The translations under genes and the position numbers were made by a program. This document shows, one piece after another, positions 8,776 to 16,855 of a stretch of 23,957 nt of DNA (positions are counted from its first letter, which is position 1; each line of letters begins with the position of its first letter). Source of the DNA: Discostella pseudostelligera (lineage: Eukaryota > Bacillariophyta > Thalassiosirophyceae > Thalassiosirales > Thalassiosiraceae); the NCBI GenBank assembly GCA_036940085.1, contig JALLBK010000437.1, positions 1 to 23,957 on the forward strand. Direction: 5' to 3'. Under the pieces are notes generated by a model. That model worked only from the letters and a program-made list of their open reading frames with translations, ran no database searches and was not told the origin of the DNA.

Positions 8776-10527
8776 ATGCGGTCGGAACGAATATCCACTC
8801 AAAGAATAGCCGCCATGGCTGCTGTTGCTGGTTTGATTATTCTCTCGCTGCACCCCTCAACGACACGTTTGCGTACATCTACATCGACATGGACATCATC
8901 ACCAGCCAGCGTTCGTCACGGCCAAGACAGCAGTCGTCACCTTCACCGCCGCCGTCGCCTATCGCTACTAGGAGTAGGTGTATTTCAAGATCCTAAAACA
9001 GTCGAGCTTCGACCAATCATCAATAATTTGTCTAACAAAGTTGGCATCGATGTTCCACCGCCACAGTCAGGCTTCCTTCGAGATGATTCCTATATTGCAT
9101 CAGATTTAGTATCGTCACCATCTACAATCAAACCATACACTATTGAAAATGCAATTCTAGCAGCCAATGGGTTTCGAGATACTCTCTTCTTCTTCGTATA
9201 TGATGCATCCTCGGACACCTTCGTCGTTGTACATAACATACCGGGATGCACCTTCGGTTGCCATCGTATCTATCGAGTTGCATCCGTAGTGTCCTCTGCA
9301 TTGAGGAAGAACTTTCCGGAAAGATTTCAAGGGGAACAAGATTTGGTACTCATGTTATCGTGTGGGGATGCACCTCGAATAAAAAGACAATGTATGTCGT
9401 CTGAGAAGAATAATTATTGTGGAAACGCAGATTTTGCACCGATATTACAATTCGGTTCGGTGTTTGTAGATACAAATTATTCACCAACCATGATCGCCAT
9501 GCCCCAGCCGGTAAGGCCACACCTTCCATGTTTCGATGAATGGCAAGCTTCAGATTTCGGTAAACTGAAAGGAGTATGTCAAGATATACAACCACCAATC
9601 TACGATGTTACGAGCAACCAAGATTATTGGGACAATTTGGTTCCTCAGGTTATTTGGAGAGGAAGTGACTTCAATTTTTTGCATAGCTTATTCCCGGACA
9701 TGAGATCTCCTATTGAGTTGGATATAGCACCGAACGAGCAGGGGTTGGATGATAGTCAATTTGCAAATGAATACGACAAGAAGCGTTGGGCGATAGAAAC
9801 ATTGTGGGGCATGTGGGAGGAGAAGTTATTACCAAGATGGAGAGGCGTTTTGATGACATCAGAAGCAGAGATAGAAGTGTCGATAGAAGAGGAGCAAAGA
9901 GGAACGGTCAGCAATAAACAGATACCGTGGATAAATATCAAATTCACACATTTCAGCAGCAAAGGAGAAAAAATTCCTGTGGGTAAAAAGGAGGAATATC
10001 AAAAGCTACAAAGTCTTGGTATCAGTTGCATCGGTGATTACGTGAGCATGTCCGATCAGGCCAACTACAAGTATCACATTGATTTAGGCGGCGGTGGGGG
10101 AACAACGTGGACAGGAACAATTCAAAAGCTAGCACTACCAGGAGTGCTGTTCCATCACGTGACACCAACGAAAGATTGGTTCCATGATATGCTTGTTCCA
10201 TGGGTGCATTATATCCCGATAAATACAGATCTGAGTGACTTGAGGGAGAAGTATGAATGGGCGGAGAGCCATCCGGATGAGGCCCGGCGGATTTCCGAGA
10301 ATGGAACTAGCTTTGTAAGGTGGATGGCCAGCGTGGAAGGTTTTGGTCGACTGTACGAGGCGTACCTTGCAACTCCGCTACGGAATGCAATGCTTGCTTA
10401 TCAGAATTCTGTGCCGTCTGAGTATGAGGGAAAACGTGTGCTGGACATAATTATTGAGAAGGGTAATGGTGAATTCACGATCGTTTCAACATGCAGTGGC
10501 CTACGAATGAATTCCTGCACGAAGTGA
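8776..10527 (+). CDS. GT90 (CAP10-like) glycosyltransferase B
   Basis: From the ATG at 8776 the protein is 583 aa. This start is chosen because it gives a short Arg-containing cytosolic tail and then a signal anchor (AAMAAVAGLIILSL); the frame is open back to 8557, but the extra 73 residues are low-complexity. The lumenal part carries paired Cys motifs (CTFGC, CGDAP, CMSSEKNNYC), then APILQFGSVF, MIAMPQPVRPHLPCF, PQVIWRGSDF and the CAP10 core from residue about 431: YKYHIDLGGGGGTTW, ALPGVLFHHVTPTKDW, WVHYIPINTDLSDLREK, EWAESHPDEARRISENG. This is the expected GT90 order in a Golgi/ER type II protein. The last 300 bp of the core are nearly identical to GT90-C, while upstream parts are clearly more diverged. 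Exact sugar specificity is unknown. Confidence 0.9.
   Translation: MRSERISTQRIAAMAAVAGLIILSLHPSTTRLRTSTSTWTSSPASVRHGQDSSRHLHRRRRLSLLGVGVFQDPKTVELRPIINNLSNKVGIDVPPPQSGFLRDDSYIASDLVSSPSTIKPYTIENAILAANGFRDTLFFFVYDASSDTFVVVHNIPGCTFGCHRIYRVASVVSSALRKNFPERFQGEQDLVLMLSCGDAPRIKRQCMSSEKNNYCGNADFAPILQFGSVFVDTNYSPTMIAMPQPVRPHLPCFDEWQASDFGKLKGVCQDIQPPIYDVTSNQDYWDNLVPQVIWRGSDFNFLHSLFPDMRSPIELDIAPNEQGLDDSQFANEYDKKRWAIETLWGMWEEKLLPRWRGVLMTSEAEIEVSIEEEQRGTVSNKQIPWINIKFTHFSSKGEKIPVGKKEEYQKLQSLGISCIGDYVSMSDQANYKYHIDLGGGGGTTWTGTIQKLALPGVLFHHVTPTKDWFHDMLVPWVHYIPINTDLSDLREKYEWAESHPDEARRISENGTSFVRWMASVEGFGRLYEAYLATPLRNAMLAYQNSVPSEYEGKRVLDIIIEKGNGEFTIVSTCSGLRMNSCTK
10081..10370 (+). repeat. Near-identical tract shared by GT90-B and GT90-C
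   Basis: This segment matches 12212-12501 in GT90-C with about 12 differences over 285 bp by hand count, including a 68-nt perfect run starting at 10206. Flanking coding sequence is visibly less similar. Confidence 0.75.
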
Positions 10528-10989
10528 AATGAAACTCAGTAATGAACTCGATTCAGACTCATGCACAATATATTGTGTATTCTAAAGATTCTAGTGCAAC
10601 GTTAGGGTTTCTCTAGTGTTCGGTGAGATGTTGGAGTAGGCTGGACCCTGCTGGACCGACAAGCATCGTTAGTCATACTCCTACCACTACGATACCATAG
10701 CATTGAAGAGCATGAAATTTTTGATCTCCTCCATCCATCGCATCGCCATGGTCTATGTTGACTGTCGTCAATGGCAAGTGGGAAGTGGGAGGTGTGGCAT
10801 TTTGGCGGGCTCGAGCTAAAATTTTAGATTTTAGGGGCCTGTCGCTGTCGGGGCCTTCTCGTGCTTTTCCCTACCTATGTTTAGTTTATAGTTTCATACC
10901 AAGCCCCAAGCCCCTGACTGCCCCTGCCTTCATCCAAGCGGCCTCGCTCTCTCACCACTTCCGGCCGACGGCTGACGGCGGCCGACGGC
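10528..10989. promoter_or_regulatory. Spacer between GT90-B and GT90-C
   Basis: This 462-bp stretch holds the 3' end of GT90-B and the promoter of GT90-C. The only pattern noted is GGCGGG at 10804-10809 within a T-rich context. No gene or RNA was recognised. Confidence 0.35.
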
Positions 10990-12654
10990 ATGCCATATCC
11001 ATATGCTATGATGATGCTGAACCATGCGATGCGTATGATGCGATGCATCATGTTGTCATGGTCTGATGAGGTCCGATATGGTCCCAAGTCAAAGGCATCG
11101 CAACCTCGATCAAAACCCACCCGAACAATGGCTACCATGGCTGCTATTGCTATTGCTATTGGGTGTGCGACGATTCTATCACTACGCAACTTCACTAGCC
11201 TGCTTATTTCTAACCAACAACTTCGATATGATTATCACCTGGTAACAACTTCTACTTCCGTCAAACCGTACAACTTCGAGAGTGCAATCCTTTCCGCCCA
11301 AGCTTTTCGACAAGATTTCTACTTCTTTGTGTATGATGCAGCCTCCGATACATTCTTTGTTTTACATATTGACGGGCCATGTAGATTTGGTTGCAAACGC
11401 TTGCAACAGGTTGCTCCTACGTTGGTCGTGGCATTGCGAAAGAACTTTCCGGGTAGGTTTTGGGGTCAACAAGATTTGGTTATCATGATCTCGGTTGAGG
11501 ATTTACCAAGGATCAAGAGAAAGTGTCTATTGGCCGAGAACAATTATTGCGACAGTACTCTCTTTGCACCTATTTTACAATTTGGATCGGTGTTTGTGAA
11601 TACAACTTATTTACCAAGTATGATTGCCATGCCCATGCCAGTGCGGCCGCACCTACCTTGTTTCAATGATTGGCAGCTATCAGACTTTGGTAACATGAGG
11701 GGGACGTGCCCAGAACTACAGCCACAAGAATATGGAGCTACAAACAATCCAGATTATTGGGAAAATTTAATTCCTCAAATCATTTGGCGAGGAAGTGACT
11801 TTAACTTTATACCGCTCTTATTTACGGGTATGAGAAGGCCTGAATATATTCTTGATATACCACAACACGAGCTTGGTCCGGATGGGCGTCAATTTGCAAA
11901 TGAGTACGAGAAGAAGCGCTGGGCGATTGATTCGTTGTCGGCAATTGGAGATGAAAAGTTGATGCCGAGATGGAAAGGTGTGTTGATGACATCCGATGCA
12001 GAGTTGGAGGCATCAATAGAAAACAATCAAGTAGTAGGTGGCAACAATTCAACAATACCGTGGGTAAATATCAAATTCACTAACATCAACGATGGAGGAG
12101 TGAAAAGGAACGTCGGAGAATTAGAGGAATATCAAAAGCTACAAAGTCTTGGCATCAGTTGCATTGGTGAATCTATGAGCATTGAAGATCAGGCCAACTA
12201 TAAGTATCATATTGATATAGGTGGCGGTGGGGGAACAACGTGGACAGGAACAATTCAAAAGCTAGCACTACCGGGAGTGCTGTTCCATCACGTGACACCA
12301 ACAAAAGATTGGTTCCATGATTTGCTCGTTCCATGGGAGCATTATATCCCGATAAATACAGATCTGAGTGACTTGAGGGAGAAGTATGAATGGGCGGAGA
12401 GCCATCAGGATGAGGCCCGGCGAATTTCCGAGAGTGGAACTAGCTTTGTAAGGTGGATGGCCAGCGTGGAAGGTTTTGGTCAACTGTACGAGGCATACCT
12501 TGTGGCTCCGTTACGGAATGCAATCAATGCGTACACTCATCCGTCACCGTTAGAGCATGGGGATAAGCGTGTACTGGATTTAATCTTCGAGAGAGGGAAC
12601 GACAAATATACAGTTGTGTACAAATGCATGCGGTCACAAGGATGTGCACCGTAA
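10990..12654 (+). CDS. GT90 (CAP10-like) glycosyltransferase C
   Basis: The 554-aa protein has a Met-rich N-terminus, a signal anchor at about 47-66 (MATMAAIAIAIGCATILSL) and a lumenal GT90 domain collinear with GT90-B: FYFFVYDAASDTFFVLH, CRFGC, APILQFGSVFVNTTY, MIAMPMPVRPHLPCF, PQIIWRGSDFNF, YKYHIDIGGGGGTTW (from residue 404), ALPGVLFHHVTPTKDW, HYIPINTDLSDLREKYEW, and a Cys-containing end. Starts at inner methionines (for example residue 47) would leave almost no cytosolic tail, so the exact N-terminus is uncertain. It is a tandem duplicate of GT90-B in the same direction, 462 bp downstream. The 3' part differs at about 12 of 285 positions by my count, far fewer than the 5' half, which suggests gene conversion or recent partial duplication. 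Confidence 0.9.
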   Translation: MPYPYAMMMLNHAMRMMRCIMLSWSDEVRYGPKSKASQPRSKPTRTMATMAAIAIAIGCATILSLRNFTSLLISNQQLRYDYHLVTTSTSVKPYNFESAILSAQAFRQDFYFFVYDAASDTFFVLHIDGPCRFGCKRLQQVAPTLVVALRKNFPGRFWGQQDLVIMISVEDLPRIKRKCLLAENNYCDSTLFAPILQFGSVFVNTTYLPSMIAMPMPVRPHLPCFNDWQLSDFGNMRGTCPELQPQEYGATNNPDYWENLIPQIIWRGSDFNFIPLLFTGMRRPEYILDIPQHELGPDGRQFANEYEKKRWAIDSLSAIGDEKLMPRWKGVLMTSDAELEASIENNQVVGGNNSTIPWVNIKFTNINDGGVKRNVGELEEYQKLQSLGISCIGESMSIEDQANYKYHIDIGGGGGTTWTGTIQKLALPGVLFHHVTPTKDWFHDLLVPWEHYIPINTDLSDLREKYEWAESHQDEARRISESGTSFVRWMASVEGFGQLYEAYLVAPLRNAINAYTHPSPLEHGDKRVLDLIFERGNDKYTVVYKCMRSQGCAP

Positions 12655-13287
12655 CATAGAAGATGATTTGAGATCATACCATAGAGAACTCAGATAGATT
12701 TTGATACTCCGTGCTCTCGTGAAATCCTGATGGAGTTTATTACGCCCCTTCTCTTCTTCTTCTTGCTACTGCAATGCAGGTAGTAGAACATACCTAAAAT
12801 GCCGATGCCGAGATGCCGATCAAAGATCAAAGCCGTATCGATATGTGTCTCGGTTTATGTCCAGCCTGCCCTACACGTGGCAAATATTTGGCGGGAGAAT
12901 AGTTACAGACAGACGCGGCCAACATATTGCCTACACGTGGCAAGTGCATTGGCGGGAGACTCGAATTTGGCGGGAAATCCCTTTTCTCAAGCGGCGCACG
13001 CGATGACGACTTCCTAATAGATACTTACTTCCTGCTCCATCCTATGCCGACCGACGCATCAATACCATCCACACTAACATTGTCATGCCATCTCACACTA
13101 GGAAGTGAGACGGTAGTTCTGATGATTGTGTAGAAAACTTGAATCGGTGATTATTCCTCATTCTTCTTCTTCGATGAAATTGATGTCGTCGACGTCGACC
13201 ATCTCGAGCTGCTGCGCCTATCAGTGTCAACAACGAAGGCGGTGTCGGCGGAGGCGGTACGATTGTTCTGAACAATACGGTATAAGC
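12655..13287. promoter_or_regulatory. Obg promoter: duplicated CACGTG + GGCGGGA module
   Basis: Two near-identical modules about 60 bp apart each contain CTACACGTGGCAA followed by TTGGCGGGAGA (12870-12898 and 12930-12959). A third GGCGGGAAA lies at 12969-12977. CACGTG is a bHLH/bZIP (G-box) core and GGCGGGA is the reverse complement of the E2F-like TCCCGCC. The stretch from 13126 is open in the Obg frame but encodes a Cys/Arg-rich leader that would mask the signal peptide, so it is treated here as 5' leader. Confidence 0.5.
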
Positions 13288-15003
13288 ATGAGATCAAGAC
13301 AACCGTTTCCTGCAATGGGCATGTTATTCTTAACAGCAAATACGCTTGTCGCCATCCTTGGTATTCATGTCATTTCGAGCACATTGACTACAAATGCATT
13401 TGGGTTGCTTGCTACGCCACCGACAATTAAAACCCAGAGGATACGAAGTGTAAGAGTAGTAGAGAGGATAATGTGCAGTAAATTGACCGTGATGATGAAT
13501 GATAATGAAAACTCAATACATGCATCTTCGTCGTCTACATCACCGTTACAGCAATCATCGTTGTCATCAGCTTCCCCGTCAGCATCAGTTGAATCATCAT
13601 CAATGTCATCTGCATCTTCTGTTAGTACCACTGCTGCATCCACCAACGAATATTCTTTCTTTGACGAGGCAACAATCTATGTCCGTGCTGGATCCGGAGG
13701 ACAGGGTGCATCCACTTACAAAAAGGGTCTCGGTGTGAACAATCATCAAAATGGTCCACCAGATGGAGGGGATGGTGGACGCGGCGGTAATGTCGTACTT
13801 CGTCTCGATTCGAGTTTGAATACACTCGCAGGATTGTCACGATATGCATATAGACCAAATAGTTTCGGTGGGGGTGGTGGTGCTGCCATCCAAAAGAGGA
13901 AGGTTGGCGGTGGAAATGGTGGCGGTGTAGGAGGAGGAGCAGATGCAGGAAGAATGTTATCCTTCCGTGCTGAGAACGGTGCCGATGGTGGAAGACAGAA
14001 TAAGCGAGGTAGAATTGGAAAAGATATCGTAGTACGAGTACCACCTGGGACAATTGTTCAGGAGGAAAGGATGAGTGACGATGGTGATGATGGCAGCGTC
14101 GGCAACGAACAATGTCACCAAGTAGATATCGGTACCATCACATTCTCGAACCCTACAATTATCGTAGCTTCGGGTGGAGCAGGAGGAGAAGGGTCGGCAG
14201 TCACCTCTGAACGGCACCAAAGAGGTACGCGTCGGGTAAGGGCGCCACCACGACCAGGAGAGCGCATGCGGCTCAAGTTGACATTGCAGGTCGTCGCGGA
14301 TGTAGCACTTGTAGCGGTACCAAACGCTGGGAAATCAACGTTGCTCAGCAAGGTGACGAGGGCGAAGCCAAAGATTGCCGATTATCCTTTTACGACGGTG
14401 GTGCCGAATTTGGGAGTTTGGGTGCCGAACAATGGCAATTACGACACCACCTACGATGATGATGACTATGAAGATGATTATTCAATTGACGAAAACGGAA
14501 ATCCAATTTCATCCAACACAAGGGGTGGCAATAATTCTCTCATTCTATGTGATGTTCCCGGCCTCATCGCTGGAGCATCCGAAGGCGTAGGGCTTGGTCA
14601 CGCCTTTCTCAGACACGTGGAGCGGTGTCACGTCATACTACATTTGTTGGATGCCACATCGAAGGATGTAATTGAGGAGTATGCCATGATTAATAGAGAA
14701 CTGCTGAATTACGGCACGGGAAAATTAGCCGCTATGCCACAGGTTGTGGTGGTGAATAAGGTGGATGTAGCATTCGCTAGCTCCACTGATGCAGATGACG
14801 ACGACAACAGATGTTTCCGATCAAAGGAAGAGCTCGAAGCGAAGTTGCTTGAGGTAATGCCACACAGCCGTCTCATGTGGATAAGTGCGAAGGAAGAAGA
14901 TGGTGTTGATGATCTGATGGAGCGGGTGGCAATGTTTGTGAGGAAGGTGAAGGGCGCTCTTGCCGCCGAGGAGGACACGGCAATTGTGCAGAATGGTTCG
15001 TAA
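13288..15003 (+). CDS. Obg-family GTPase, probably plastid-targeted
   Basis: Obg GTPases bind the large ribosomal subunit; the plastid form (ObgC) serves chloroplast ribosome assembly. From the ATG at 13288 the protein is 571 aa; the frame is open from 13126. Residues 1-37 form a signal peptide ending TTNA|FGLL, a Phe +1 site typical of diatom plastid import, followed by a Ser/Thr-rich transit-like stretch. The glycine-rich Obg fold begins at FFDEATIYVRAGSGGQG (about 124) and has GGDGGRGG, Gly-rich inserts and VRVPPGTIV. The G domain follows: G1 PNAGKST (345-351), switch I DYPFTTVVPNLG, G3 DVPG (422-425), G4 NKVD (490-493) and G5 SAKE (533-536). An acidic Asp/Tyr-rich insert lies just before G3. 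No C-terminal OCT domain is present, as in ObgE-shorter forms. An ATG at 13315 is an alternative start. Confidence 0.9.
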   Translation: MRSRQPFPAMGMLFLTANTLVAILGIHVISSTLTTNAFGLLATPPTIKTQRIRSVRVVERIMCSKLTVMMNDNENSIHASSSSTSPLQQSSLSSASPSASVESSSMSSASSVSTTAASTNEYSFFDEATIYVRAGSGGQGASTYKKGLGVNNHQNGPPDGGDGGRGGNVVLRLDSSLNTLAGLSRYAYRPNSFGGGGGAAIQKRKVGGGNGGGVGGGADAGRMLSFRAENGADGGRQNKRGRIGKDIVVRVPPGTIVQEERMSDDGDDGSVGNEQCHQVDIGTITFSNPTIIVASGGAGGEGSAVTSERHQRGTRRVRAPPRPGERMRLKLTLQVVADVALVAVPNAGKSTLLSKVTRAKPKIADYPFTTVVPNLGVWVPNNGNYDTTYDDDDYEDDYSIDENGNPISSNTRGGNNSLILCDVPGLIAGASEGVGLGHAFLRHVERCHVILHLLDATSKDVIEEYAMINRELLNYGTGKLAAMPQVVVVNKVDVAFASSTDADDDDNRCFRSKEELEAKLLEVMPHSRLMWISAKEEDGVDDLMERVAMFVRKVKGALAAEEDTAIVQNGS

Positions 15004-15283
15004 TCTCTGGAGGACGATGGTGCACACAAATACTTATCAAATAGTAGAGTGCATAAAATGTAGATTATTTCATTGGGCAGATTCATACAAGTGTATTTTT
15101 GTTGCTTCGCCCTGCTTGTTGCATTTTGTACCGCCAACTCTTCACAAAGAGTGAGTGCTGTAAACAGGCCAAAGTGTTCCAGGGAGTCTCGCTCGACCGA
15201 TACTTTTTACCGATCAGGAAAGAAATATGTTGCTCATCAAAAATTTAGCCAAATCCTTCATTTTCCATATGTAACTGTAGGAA

Positions 15284-15787
15284 TCACCTCCTTCCTCCTG
15301 GACCCCCACCCGACCGTCCGCGCATGCCGCCACCGCCACCCCCTCCTCGGCCACGACCCCTTCCCCTCCCTGCGGCTGACCCAACAGGCGCTGATTTTTG
15401 CACATTCTTATGGTGACAACGGTAAAATTAAGATGAAGAATTAATTCACAAGTTGATACGAAGAAGAAGTGGCAAAATTGAGCATCGCAACACGAAATAC
15501 GTGCAAAAGTAGAGCAAATAAACACACACCTTTGTGGAGTCATCCACCAACAACGCATCCAAATTTAACCCATCGGGCAATAACCACGCCCTCACCGTAC
15601 TACCCCGAACACTTAATGTGGCATAACTTGTTGGATTTTTACCCCGCACGGTCACCTTGGCTTTTTTGAGATGGGCATTCATGGTGGCATCGACGCCGAC
15701 GACGGTGCCGGAGATGACGGTGCCATTCTTGAGTTCGATGGTGACTTGCTCACGGTTGAGTTTTTGGAGGAATTTTACTAGCTTCAT
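15284..15787 (-). CDS. Small nuclear ribonucleoprotein SmD1 (2 exons)
   Basis: SmD1 is one of seven Sm proteins forming the ring on spliceosomal U snRNAs. Exon 1 (15787-15530) encodes 86 residues: MKLVKFLQKLNREQVTIELKN, then GTVVGVDATMNAHLKKAKV and LSVRGSTVRAWLLPDGLNLDALLVD, which are Sm1 and Sm2 motifs nearly identical to human SmD1. The frame then reads into a GTGTGT donor; without splicing it would end in a hydrophobic tail. The intron is 15529-15407 (123 bp). Exon 2 (15406-15284) supplies NVQKSAPVGSAAGRGRGRGRG, a Gly run and RRR-type ending GGPGGRR, the RG tail that is dimethylated in other eukaryotes. The total is 126 aa against 119 in human. The splice junction is phase 0 and inferred by eye. 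Divergent to the TrmJ-like gene. Confidence 0.93.
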
Positions 15788-16112
15788 TGTAATTGATAAA
15801 TTTATATTGGGTATTGCGGCCGAGTGCTACGGCTGGGTGCTTGGATGATGGTGCCGAGTGGAGGATTTATTTGGTTGTTACCGTCGTCGTCGAACGCCAT
15901 GGGCTGCGTTTTGTGTGGACGGTGGCGTGGGGGTGGATTGTGGATTCGCCAATTCTTGTCGCCAAATATATCTTCCCGCCAATGATTTACTTCCCGCCAT
16001 TTTCAATTCCTTCCCGCCATTTTGAATACCTCACCATCTCTCACCATCACCATCGCACACCCATCCATCACCCTCAACTTCTTCGCCACCTTTCCACCTT
16101 CGTTGGATAGGA
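15788..16112. promoter_or_regulatory. Divergent promoter with three TTCCCGCC repeats
   Basis: The spacer between SmD1 and the TrmJ-like gene carries three direct TTCCCGCC copies at 15973-15980, 15991-15998 and 16011-16018, spaced 18 and 20 bp, each followed by A and an AT-rich stretch. A related TCGCCAAA lies just upstream at about 15959. The regular spacing suggests cooperative or array binding of an E2F/DP-like factor. Confidence 0.55.
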
Positions 16113-16802
16113 GTGCTTACTATGCGGCTATGTCATCACTCGACTCGTTTCATTCTCATTTCGACTCAACACAACGAGAACGTTGGTGCTGCAGCCAGAG
16201 CCATCAAAACGATGGGGTTCGATGACCTTGCACTCGTCTCTCCTCGTGACATGAAGGTCTTGGGACGGCATAAAGTCATACAAATGTCGAGTGGTGCAAT
16301 TGATGTGTTGCGGAACGCAAAGATTTACACAACATTACATGAAGCTATTGAGAATAGGGACGTAGTTTGTGGCACAGGAATGCCAGATTTTGACTTGTAT
16401 TGCGATAAGAGTAGAGTAGTGAAACAGCAGCATGTCGAACCAAGGAAATACTTTGAAGAGCTTTTACAGTCGAGATGTTACAAACGTACTATTGTCGACG
16501 CGAATGACGACAACGAAGATATAAAAGGAGATGGCAATCAAGCTCTCCAGCTAGCTCTTATATTTGGCTCTGAACAAACAGGTAAACCATAAATGATCAG
16601 TGGCATGATGAATGTTGACATCGCATTATTCACATCGTGCACGCCTCGTTTCTATTCGCCAGGTTTGAGTGAATCGGACATGGCCCAGTGCGATGTAATG
16701 CTAGGTATACCTACACATTCAAAGTTTGGCTCATTGAATGTGGCAGCGGCAGTGCAGCTTATTGCATACGATTGGAGGATGGCAATTGGATGGGATGAAT
16801 GA
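16113..16802 (+). CDS. SpoU/TrmJ-type RNA 2'-O-methyltransferase (2 exons)
   Basis: TrmJ-type enzymes methylate the ribose of nucleotide 32 in the tRNA anticodon loop using SAM. Exon 1 (16113-16581) has ISTQHNENVGAAARAIKTMGF (motif 1), LVSPRDMKVLGR, MSSGAIDVL and LALIFGSEQTG (motif 2). The unspliced frame stops at TAA five bases into what is clearly an intron: 16582-16662 (81 bp, GTAAAC...GCCAG). Splicing regenerates Gly and continues into LSESDMAQCD and IPTHSKFGSLNVAAAVQLIAYDWRM (exon 2, 16663-16802), the motif 3 SPOUT-knot segment with the conserved Ser-Leu-Asn. The product is 202 aa, somewhat shorter than bacterial TrmJ (about 246). A second ATG at 16122 is possible. No clear targeting peptide is visible. 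Target position and compartment are inferred from the family only. Confidence 0.9.
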
Positions 16803-16855
16803 TAAGCAATACCAATACCTCGAACTCAGTGCTTTAGGCTATTGTTGTTCTTGTC

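Noticed and set aside
16593..16802. Separate small gene starting MISGMMNVD after the methyltransferase stop
   Set aside because: Its first part is intron; the rest is the C-terminal SPOUT segment of the methyltransferase.
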